Shown piece after piece: positions 44,401 to 56,400 of a DNA stretch of 64,000 nt. The notes below the pieces were generated by a model. That model was given only the letters and a program-made list of their open reading frames with translations. It was not told the origin of the DNA and ran no database searches. Each line of letters opens with the position of its first letter. Position 1 is the stretch's first letter. The stretch spans positions 4,478,232 to 4,542,231 of the forward strand of contig CATQJL010000326.1 of the NCBI GenBank assembly GCA_958299035.1. Reading direction: 5' to 3'. The position numbers and the translations under genes were made by a program. The DNA comes from Cylicocyclus nassatus. Its lineage: Eukaryota; Nematoda; Chromadorea; Rhabditida; Strongylidae.

Positions 44401-47400
44401 TTTTGATTTGACTCTCGTTGAGAAGCATAGAGCAAAAGTTCCGTGATGTTTCGTATGATTTTTGTGCTTCCCATAAGGGTCAAAAAATTAAAAAACAGAG
44501 AAAGTTAGGAAAAAAGACGTTATGGTGAAAAGAAACAGGCTATGGTAAAAATGTTATTTATTTATTCATTTATTAAGTTCGAAATATTTCAAAAATTATA
44601 TCTCGACGAGCATTTAATAGCTGTCGTCATTAGCAAACGTTATACCTGTTTCTAAAAATGCCAATCCTCGCATGAGCCTGAAATCAAAGCAAAATCAAAA
44701 CCAACACTTTCTTTCGTTTTTTTTTTTTTGACTTGGGGAACTATAGAATAATTAAACGCTCTGAGAACAAAAGCACTTCCGAAAACTAGAAGAAAAAGAG
44801 CTTTAGGATGATAGAGTCTGTCTTCCCAAAATCTTTTTACGGCTAATTCCGCAACACATCCATTTTCTGCCTTTGATGCATTGCACATGAGCACCAAGTA
44901 TGATCAGGGCTCGGCACGAGGTGGCTTACAAGCAAGCTGGATATCGTTATCGACGTTTTTTTTTCAGTCGACGTTTCGTTTTTTGGAGGATTTTTAGGGA
45001 ATATGGTGGGGGGTCAAAGGGGACTTCGTAAAAATACCCAAAAGTCAAGGGGGACTTCGTTTTTTGCATTTTCATCTAGCCACCTCGTGCCGAGCCCTGA
45101 GTATGATTGCTTTGAAGACGCGCCAAAGGCAGCGCAAGCGCGCGAGAGGCATGCGACGCGGCCCTGACAATGGGAAGAACATAGGAACGTAAACGGTATA
45201 AGTAATCTTCATGAAAAATAGTTTCCCAGAAAAATTTGAAGTGAACCTTTAACACGTTGACGACAGTGCCGCGCAATGGTGCGCGGCAGGCAGTCTGTCC
45301 CTGTGGACGACGCCGCGCAATGGTGCGCGGCGGCCTTAAATTCAATACTATCTGTCCAATCCTCTCAGTTTTTGTTCATATAATCAACATAGGCTCAGAT
45401 GTACTTCATGTATTAGCCCCGCCCCTTTTGGCAAACTCCGCCCACTTTTATGCCTCTTACAAGGATCCTTTTTGTCCACAAAAGCATGGATGAGGCTGTA
45501 GATGAACGCAAAGACTTCAAGCAACTTCTAGCCAGGCCCCGCCCACCGTCAGGCATGCTCCGCCCCCTGAGTGGCAAGCCCCGCCCACTTTTCAAAAGTG
45601 GCGGAAATCGCATAAATTCTTGAAATTTGGGCAATTTCCGACATTTTTGGTCGAGTGGGCGGAGCTTGCCAGAGGGGGCGGGGCTTGCACATTTTGTACT
45701 TCGTGCATGGATGCATGCATACATACATGGGCCACGCGTAGGAATGCATGGAAACGTCTCGTCCACAGGGACAGACCGCAAAAAAATGGCTCGTCGTCAA
45801 CGTGTTAATAACATGCAGTTCTTTCGGAACAACATCAAATTGATTTTCCATAATAAATTTTGTTTTTTAGAATATCAACTGATCGGAACGTCGCTGGCTG
45901 TTCGCAACGTGCTACCAACTGATGCCGGATTTTATCATTGTATTGCCAAAAGCGAAGCCGGTCAAGCGATCGGAAATCGTCGTCTGCTTGTCGATCGTGA
46001 GTTCGTGAATAGCGATACAAGAAAGACTTATTCATATCGGAAACGCTAGATTGTAGGACTCTTTGTCACAACTCTTTGAGATTTTCTCTTTTTCATCGCA
46101 TTTTTTTGAAAGAGCTTATTCTAACGCTTTTTTCTTACGCTTATTAACTATGTCACACACACGAGTTGTTGAGCTTGTTACACAATTTCACAACACTAAT
46201 TTATTGAGATTGAACCACTTTATCATTCACTGCTGTATGGATGTTCAGCGTTAAACAATAATTTTGTCTATGCTTTTCTTCTTAACTTTTTCTATTGAGT
46301 GAATATAAATGTTTTGCATGACTTACCGTTCTTGCTTTATTTGAGATGCGATTCTATCTTTGTGACGTTTTTTAACAGCAAGAAAGAATGGTTCGATTTG
46401 TCTTCTATTCACATTTGTCATTATTGATGTTCATGTGTTATTCGGCTCAGTAGCAAGCATCCATATTGTCAGTTTAGCGCAGGTTTTGGAATCTTTAAAA
46501 ACTGAAAAAGAAAGCTAGATTTTATGCCTGGCCTTTCGCAGGTTCAAAGCTCAACATTTCAATGCAGAAAGAGGCTGAGCATATGTTAAAAGTTCTGCAA
46601 AAGCTTTATTTAGCTTTTCCAGAGCCTGAGTAGTCTTGACCAATGAGGATGAACTCTAATGATAACCAAAACAAGCTTAGCTTCTTTTCGATCATGACTA
46701 CTCAGATTGGTAAGGTACCTCAGAGAGTTTGAAGGCAGTGGCTCGGGATTTTGCGATTGCGAGCTTTCCATCCCTCCTTGGCTTTCTGGATGCGCTGAGT
46801 CCAGTGCCGTGCTTGAAAAGTCAAAAGGTGCTTTCCATGACGTTTTCAGGTCTTGGAGATTGCTGGAGGGGATGTGCGAGCGATCGCCTACTGAGTCGCG
46901 ATTGGCTGCCTGGGCCAACCAGCCAACTGCCGCCGAAATGGGTGGAGTTACAGTTTCCTGTAGCCAGTCGCTATTTTTGGCGGGAGTCGCTCGTCTAGCC
47001 CCCTCAACCAGAAAAGACTTTTTTGACTTTTCAAGCACGGTTCCAGTCTTAGCGGATCCATATGAGTGTGAAGAGCCCGCAGTTGCACACCTTCCGAGCC
47101 ACTGCCTTCAACGCTAAATTTTTTAGCATCAATAATACATTTGATCTGCCGCTTAAGAAATGGCTTACTAAAAGCCTTCTAAGCAGTTTTCACAAGAGAA
47201 ATTCGGTTATCCAGATTTGCTGGCACTGCCTTTAGGCCTTGTAAATGAGTGCACCAATCATTCCCTTAGCCTCTACCAGTCGAAATGTAAAACCTTTTTG
47301 CGTAACAGGCTAAAGGGCTGTCGAGCGCTTTGCATTTGCATATAGAAGATTTCTTAAATTACACTACCTATTGTAAGCGCAACTAAACGAAGATTTCTTA

Positions 47401-50400
47401 GATTACACTACCTAATGTAAGCTCAACTAAGCGAAGAAAATAGAAAAAAGCGAAATTTGTAAATTCAAAAAGGGCAAGAAAATAGCAGGGAAGCAAAAAC
47501 ATTAGTCACCTTTGGAATCCAACCTATTTATTAATTCATTATGATTGTTATCCTACATTTGCATGATCATATTACATCACAAACGAAAAGTAGGAGAAAA
47601 GGATAATGATGTTTCTTAAAGCTGCGCCAATGTGAATACTAACAAGTGTACCATTCGAAAAAGAAAGGGCAAAAAAGTCTATAAAATTTTGAAGCCAGAA
47701 ATCAAAAACACTTTCACAAAAATCATCTGTGAGAAATTTGATTTCGCCCTCCCTTCCCCTCCCCTTTTCTTCCCAAACGCAATCCTCAAAATGTGAACCT
47801 CACAACTTTCATGCACAAGAAGACATATATCCACATTTTTACATATACTGTATAGAATTTATTGCTAGGAATCGTGAAAAAATACCAAAAATGACTTCCT
47901 TGGCAATTTTACAGCAGATTCAGATTGAATACTTTGAAGTCATCGTATTTTGTATATTTTTGCTCAATTATACATACAGTTGTAGCGGTGGAATCCGGCC
48001 AAAATTGAGGGATTTGCGGGATTTAGTTATAATTTCTTCTAAAACAATTTTATTTGAAATCTGCTATGCCCGTAATCCATGGTGATAAGGCAGACATATG
48101 ATACTACTTGTTATTTTCAAAATTTGTTCATATGAGCAGCTATACATGTTGATAATCTCATAAGTATGCCAATATAATACAATGCACCATGGAAAACGGG
48201 CATAATGTATACCGAAAGATTCGTCTCATCAAGCTGAAGCCAAGTCTTCTTGCAGATGACAAATTAAGTTGCTTTAGAAAAAGTTATAACTAAATCCCGC
48301 AAGTCCCGCGAACCCCTCAAATCGCGCAATTTTGGCCGGATTCTACCGCTACAGCTGTATGTGAATTTCGAGAGATATTCGTACTAGCATAAAACCCTGA
48401 AAAAGCTGCATTACTTTCTTTCCGACTCAAAGCAGTATTTGAGGACTTGATAAAATGTGATGACAAGCATAAGCCGAAGATTTACGTCGTGCATTATCAC
48501 GACTAAAGAAGACAGTCTGAATGTTTTCTAGCGTTGTAATGATTTATATACTAACCCTCGTTGATTCATGATTGGGCAAAAAGATTAATTAGGAGATATG
48601 GTTTCGTACTATGTGCTGTCGTATTAAGCTTTGTAGGCTTCTGAGAAACCTAAGGTCCTTAAAAATGATGTGTTTAAATTACAAGAACAAGAATTCATAG
48701 TCTTTTCCAAAAACTAAGCACAAACTAGAAGTTACAAGTTGTACTAAATGGGAAAATCCTTGGATGCTCGCTGTCATATCGTTAATCATGCATGAGTCCA
48801 ATATTTTGATTGGATTCCTTGAAAATGATTTATGCTTTGCTTTCGCAAAAATGATTTGTACTTACGAGGAAGAAGTACAAATCATTTTTGCGAAAGCAAA
48901 GCATAAATCATTTTCAAGGAATCCAATCAAAATATTGGACTCATGCATGATTACTTAGTGACAGCGAAGGCGAACCTAAGATTTGGGTGGATTGCGATGA
49001 GGAAAATAGACCTGTTAAAACGACATATATGCAGAATCGCGGTGATGTGCCCGACGATGATCAAACTCTTTTACCTTGGAAGGAAAAAGTGGTCGGTTCT
49101 TCTTTCTTGACGTAATAGCATAATCTATTCATATAATGATATTGATTTTTTTCTGGGAAGAAACGTCTAAACTACTCAAATGAAAGAAATTCGAATTATA
49201 GAATTCAATTAAGCTTCTTCTATTCCGTATTATAGTAGTTCTAGGAATAGATTGTGCCCAGAATAAAGCCACACCCTTAAGGATTGAATGCATTCTTTGC
49301 TTGCTGCAAAGCTACCTCATGCTTATAGGATTGGTCCCTGAATGGAACGAATGGTGTGGTTTATAAATGCATTCCTGGACCTCGCACTCCAAGACTTGTA
49401 AGTTTGAAAGATAGTTTTCATCCTATAAATGAAAACATCTAGGCAAAACTGCATGTAGCCCCGACATTTCTTGTAAGACCACAAGACCAGAAAGCACCCG
49501 TTGGATCCGAAGTGGAATTTCACTGCAGGTTATCACAAATCAGAAACATTGTTTAGAAGATTTCATGATATTCGCTTCGATTTCAGCGCCATAGGACCGC
49601 CTGTTCCTTACATACATTGGCTGAAAAACGGGGAAGTAATCAGATGGAAGGCTCCTGAAAGCGCGTACTCGGTCCTTGTCATCAATGTAACAGAGGATGC
49701 AGCTGGCAACTATACCTGTCACGCAAGGAACAGCATTGGAATAACGAAGGTTATTGTAAACATCACCATAGTCAAGATTTGTCTGCGGTGAAGACAACAT
49801 TTGCGCGTGAAAAATAAATATAGGGCGCAAGAACTGAAAGTGCGGTTACTGTCATCTTTATGCGTAAGTATTGTCGGCAATAAGTATTGCAATTTTTTCC
49901 GCGCTTTTGTTGTCGGCACCGCAGAAGCACCATATTGTGCGTAAAACTATTAGACTACAAATGTCGAAATGTTAACACAGTGCCCTTGCGAGAAGACAGA
50001 CTTGCGCGTTTGGCGTAAGGGTCCTTCCCGAATGAGTGAGCTCTATAGTCATTCTTTACGCGTAAATGTTGTTCACACCGCAAAAGCGCTACTTTGGGCG
50101 TTAAAGCTACTGGACTACAAATTAGTAAAGCTACTAGACTACAAATGCAAATATGTTTTGTGAAATCTGTAATTACAGACGATAGCAACGCTTGAAGTGG
50201 ACAATGAAGCAACACCGGAGCCGACAGCACCGCCGAAACGTCAAGTGGCTGTGCTGACATGCTTGGGTCGTCACCGCCCATACACCAGAGGAGTCACTTG
50301 GTTTTTCCAGTCTAGACCCCTTGATCCCACATTGGGTGGATTCCATTTCATGAACAACGGAAGTTTGATAGTTACCGACATTGATGCTGATACGGTAGGC

Positions 50401-53400
50401 ATACGGTAGTTGTAATTTTTCTCAAATCTGCAGTGTTTTAGGCAGACAATCTGAAATTGTACATGTGCAAAGTTCGTGGACGCAGAAAGCCGAGTATTGC
50501 ATACACAGTAATATTTTTTCTTTACGAAAATTGCATTCAAAAAAATTTTGCATTTTAGGTAGAACTGGAGGATGAGTTACCCGTAGTGAATGTAGAACCT
50601 AAAAAGCTTTCACTTGTTCCTGGTGACACACTTCAACTGTCTTGCAATCTCAGTGGATCGCCACTCACCACAAAGATCGAGTGGACCAAAAACGATCAGA
50701 AAATTATTCCAGATGAAATCGTACAAATATTGGTAATAAGTTTATCACTTGCACTATCTTTGCCTCCAATTAATCGTTTTAAGCCCAACAATACGCTTTT
50801 GATTACAACGACTGAGGAGTTTGACACTGGTCTGTATAAATGTATAGCGATCAGCCCTATAGGTAGTGCTTACGATCAAGCCAAAGTAGTTGTGGAAGGT
50901 AGGTTGCAATTCTATTGTCCGGTTCTTTCATTGATGCGAGATATGTTGTAGATCCATCGCCGATGCTTTCGGAAGCTTCAGAGCCGTACACGATGAGAAC
51001 GATGCCTTCCGAAGAAGCTTCCGAGCAAGAAAGTTCAGGAGAATCCAATAATAATCAGGCAGTCGGTACATCCACCACCCAAGCTATTCTTCAACCAACC
51101 ACCGACATCGCTGAGGATGAAATCACTATGTCAACGTCTCATCCAGCTGTTACTCCTGCAGAAGTTTTGATGATGACGACGCCGATGACGACGTCTACTA
51201 CAACCTCCGCCACCTCCACCACTTCCGCCATCTCCACTACCACCGCCGCCACCAGCACCACCTCCGCTGCCACCACTACCAGCAGTACCACAACAACCAG
51301 TGCTATACAAGAACTTACAACAACTGAGCCCTTGACGGAGGGATCCGGCGATTATGAGTACACGGATGGAGATTCGGAGCATCTGCATTACGCTCTGGCA
51401 GATACTGACTCAGTATGTCCACATGGATCCCGTTACCAAGATGGCCAGTGCATATGTCAGTATCCTTGTCTTTCCGTCATGGTTGGCTTTATTTCGAAAA
51501 AATTGATGTGATAGTAAGAGAAAGTCATAAAAACCCCAACTGTTACTGTAAATCCAACTTTAGAAATAAATTTTACCAAAAGTCTACCTCCGTCCAAACG
51601 CTGTTCTTTGCACTATTAGCAGTATCATTTGTAATGTTTCTATTTCTGGGGATAGGGAGGAAGGCGGTGGGGGAAGTAGCGTAAAGGTATGAGTCGCTGC
51701 CATGGTCAGCGGGACCAAAGTTCGTCCCCCGCCTTGGTCGATAAAGCGTTCTACCCTAGGTATGTAAGTTGGTCTCAGATCCGGAAACAATAGAGCTAAC
51801 ATGGTAGCTGGATGACCCTGTGTCAATATGATCTCGGAAAAGTGCGGAAATTTATCCTTCTTTTGATCAGTTCCTTTTTCAAAGTTGTTCTTTCAAGAAC
51901 TTTCATTGAGTGTGCCATTACCAATTTTCTATGAATGTGAAGAACTTTCAATAATTTCGAAGCACACTCCCTGAAACCAGTAATCGTCACATATTTGTCC
52001 ACAATACTTATGAAAATCTTTAAGACGATGAAACACACATCTCACCGAAGGAACACCACAGAGGACGTTGTTTACCAGGATATCGGTGGACGGGTTCTCA
52101 CTGTGAAGGTACAGTATCAAATTTGCATGGTTATATAAATTATCTGTAACTGTCTGTACCATTAATTTCAGACATAAACGAATGTGCCGAATTAGCTGAT
52201 CGATGTGATTATCATTGCGAAAATACTCCCGGATCATACAACTGCTTGTGCCCTCCAGGATACGAACTTTCCAACAATTATCAGTGCTTTGGTAGGTTTT
52301 TCAGATTCTCGTCGTTTACAAGTACATCAACCTTTCAGACATCGATGAGTGCGATTTGATATCCTGTTCCGCTGAACAGATGTGTCTCAACACTTTGGGA
52401 AGTTTCCATTGTATTCCTAATCCGTGTCCAGAAAATTATTCGCTCTCGGACAATAGGTAGAGTCAGCTTCTATTTGAGAAGTTACCGTAAGAAAGGCATT
52501 TTAGGCACTGTATTCCCGAATGCGATGGATGCTCAGATCAACCGATTCATATCCAACAGATTCCTTTGTACAAAGGATATCATACAGGTTGGAAAAATAC
52601 TTTTTTCAAGTCATAAGCTTCTACAAACGTTGAAAAAATCAATAATAAAGTTTGCAAATTCACAATCGCTTCGATGATGAAACCCGTAGCACTTTTGCAC
52701 TGAATAAGCGGCGAAAATTAGAATCGGCCTTTTTGCATCATGCTACCGTATCTGTGCGGCACGTACGATGCGATGCATGAGTGTCTTCTATGTGGTTTAA
52801 GCACTGCAAAATGTATCTTTACTAGCCTTTTCGTTTCTTTTATCTCTTTACTCCTTCTCTTTACTCAAGGGCTTCTGAGTTACGGTAACATACTTGGTGA
52901 CGGTAAATATAGATAGTTTCTTTGGTTAGTTTTTCGATTCCGAGGTTTCGTTTGTTTTCAGTGCGCTAGTCAGCCCTACAGTAAACTTACCGTATCTCTA
53001 CAGACAAATTTNNNNNNNNNNNNNNNNNNNNNNNNNNNNNNNNNNNNNNNNNNNNNNNNNNNNNNNNNNNNNNNNNNNNNNNNNNNNNNNNNNNNNNNNN
53101 NNNNNNNNNNNNNNNNNNNNNNNNNNNNNNNNNNNNNNNNNNNNNNNNNNNNNNNNNNNNNNNNNNNNNNNNNNNNNNNNNNNNNNNNNNNNNNNNNNNN
53201 NNNNNNNNNNNNNNNNNNNNNNNNNNNNNNNNNNNNNNNNNNNNNNNNNNNNNNNNNNNNNNNNNNNNNNNNNNNNNNNNNNNNNNNNNNNNNNNNNNNN
53301 NNNNNNNNNNNNNNNNNNNNNNNNNNNNNNNNNNNNNNNNNNNNNNNNNNNNNNNNNNNNNNNNNNNNNNNNNNNNNNNNNNNNNNNNNNNNNNNNNNNN

Positions 53401-56400
53401 NNNNNNNNNNNNNNNNNNNNNNNNNNNNNNNNNNNNNNNNNNNNNNNNNNNNNNNNNNNNNNNNNNNNNNNNNNNNNNNNNNNNNNNNNNNNNNNNNNNN
53501 NNNNNNNNNNNAAACGGTGGTAAATCTAGTCAAAGCAGGTATGCCACCAATCATGTTTGCTTGTTGCATCTAGTATGTCATGGGCTTATGGTTCTCGAGG
53601 TTTTACTTGCAGAAAGCTATCGAAAACTATGCACAGCTTTACAAGCATTGCTGAAACAGTGCGATGCTCTTCCCACGCTTCATCTGTTTGCGACTCAACC
53701 TAGCCTTTTGTCCCAATGGTTGCAGCTTCTTCACTTGTTCAACATATCTTTGGATAGATACACTACCAACTGCCCTAAAGAGTCAGTGTTTGATGAAATA
53801 ATTCCGTAGCCATATGTGTGATTTTCAGGTATGTAACTAGACTTATCGCATCATTCTCATCAGCACAAAAAAGTGGCGACTTTGATGAAGTTGCTGCTAT
53901 CAAAGAGAACAAGTAGGTGTTGTTTTATGCGCGAATACCAAATGTTGCTCATTGAAGTCTTTCAAGTTTTACACTGGCGCTTCCGAAGGAATGCCCTCTT
54001 GTCGAGTTCTGCAAGTCAGTTTTTTCCGACTCGCTTTGGTGCACGTGCCCGCGGGTCTTCCGAACATTGCTGTCTCTTGAATCCCAGGATATTTATTACG
54101 TGTACGAGTGCGTGGTAAGTTCAGTTTAAGAGATCATGGCTTTTTCATGGTGATTCTGTGGATTTAGCCGGAAAACGAGAGACAAAGCTTCCTTGGACAT
54201 CTTGTGAATTCGTTGTCTGCCGGACTCACCACTCGCATGGGTAAGTCCTTTTTCTATGCTCTATTGACTTGGCCAAATTCTTCTTCATGTAGTGTTCCCC
54301 GACACCTACAAAGCCACTGTGGCTAAGTCACAAGAGATTCTCGACGTTGTTTATGATCTAGTCGAGTACGAAGGCGAGGATAACAAGGAAACACTCCGCA
54401 CTAAGATTTTTGTGTTATCTCGCCTTTCGCTCATGGTGAGTTTTCTTTCCTCTTCACATTTTCTTGCTAGATTTTGAAAACTTTGTAGGGCAGCCATGAT
54501 CTGGTTTGGGGTGAATTCAGATCTAATGAAGTGACTGCTCTGTTAGAACATGCTGCTGAAGAAATGGTAATCTTATCTGATTTTCATGCAAGTCAACGAA
54601 ATCTAATTTTTCCTTCGCATTTTTCAGAATCTTCCTGAATGTAATCTGCGCGCAGTATGTGATGGGCTGATATTCATGTTGGAGCATAGATCGACTAGAG
54701 ATATCTTTTTTAGAGATATATTCTATGGTATTCATAGTATTCAGAAAGTGCTTCGAACTACTTTTTCTCTGCTAGGCGGGGTAGGTTTCGTTGACCCACT
54801 TTTGATGTCTTATGCATGACCTTCGTTTTCTTTTTAGAGGAGGGATTCAACAAATGTGGAGCAATTACAAACCAGCGATAAAATTAGTGTTGTGACGGGT
54901 GATAGTACCTCAAATTCTATTTTTGATGATTTTGGTGGCTTTGACGGTAAGATTAAGTTGATTTTGCATTTACCAATTCGAGATTTTATTGACTGCCTTC
55001 AATTTCTCTAACTTTTACTTATTTCATAGCGCTTAGGGTTCATATGTGCTTTGTTCAATGATGTTCATGCTGTTTGTCATTTATTCAAATCCAAGGCTCA
55101 TGGGGACTCGCAGCATCTCGAGAAATTCTGCAGAGGTAAGCTGAGAGACTTTGTTTTTATTCTTGTGAGAAGAGCGTTTGTATTTAGTGCTTTTGCGTCA
55201 TCCGTTACTGCATCGTCTGGCTATCGTTCCTTACATGGCTTTAAAGTATGTTGAAGTCGTGAAAATTCTCTTTGATGTATTTTTCAGCCAAAATTCCAAA
55301 CAATTTTGTTGTATTGACAAGAACATTTGTAATTAGTAGGACCCTGGTGGCTGTCATTAACTTGCGCTACCGTAGATGGTCGCACTATGTCAAATAACGT
55401 TCATTCCGTCTTTATATGTTGTTTGTCAGGATGAACTGGAAGTTGCGCGTCGAGCTGCGCGGTAACTCTGTACATGTGCCACTGGTCAATATTCATCTCC
55501 TCTGCAATATAGATATTCTTTGTGATTTTTCATGGAGAATCAATTGGTAATGCAGCTTGTTGTCTAAGCTCATGCTGCTTTCATTTCTTTTGAGGTTGGG
55601 TTGGATCTCACGTCAGCAGTTTGAGGATTTCTGGATGTCACTTTTTGGAGTGCTATCATCGACTCCTTCTGGTAATGAACTTGCAGTGGAAAATTCTGTG
55701 GTAAGTTTTCTCAAGTCTTGATCACGCCTTATATATAGATAGTCCAATCGCTATATTTGCAAAATTGGAGCGAAAAATGTAATAAAATCGGATTTTTCCT
55801 TATTGCTTTTCAGAATCTGACGGAGCAGATTCTCGCCAGCAGTTTTGCAGTCTCTGTGCTCACGGATATCCTCATATTCAGCTTACTTTATCCTGAACCG
55901 GGTAATCCACCTATGGGTCATTTCATTATCAAACATCGCGAACGGACCGAGCCATTTTACCAGTCTAAGTCAGCATTATATCGCAGAACATACTTAGCGC
56001 TTCATTATCTCTCTTTTAGGTCTATGCAGCTGCTGTGTCTACTAAAAGCACGTTTATGTCACAGTAATGAGCCATTACAGCTATACCGCCGAAATCTTGA
56101 ACGTTTGAGCTACGAGGTAAGTTTGTTCTGTTCCTTATAGCTTCATTAATGGTGCATGTTTAAGGGGGCTGAGTACTGTTTTGGGCAACTTTCAGCATTA
56201 TCGCTATGGACGTTGACTGGCGTTTTGAACGATGAGAATCCGCAGCAAATAGTCAAGGAAGATAGCCCGGTACCTGGTTTCCCTTTTAAAACCAAAATTC
56301 AATCTTGTTCGAAGAGATAGCGCTACAAAATGACACGCTTATATCACAAGTCACCTTTTTTTCTTCAAAAAGTGCTTTTGAAATTCCTACTTCTCAATTC

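Noticed and set aside
46707..47117. 136-codon + strand frame
   Set aside because: It runs through the fold-back element 46728-47116 and shows no domain.
51131..51388. Gly-rich frame opposite the Thr-rich exon of him-4
   Set aside because: It is the complement of the ACC/TCC repeat that codes for the mucin-like linker.
52976..53569. Long open frame on the - strand across the gap
   Set aside because: It consists almost only of N and has no meaning.
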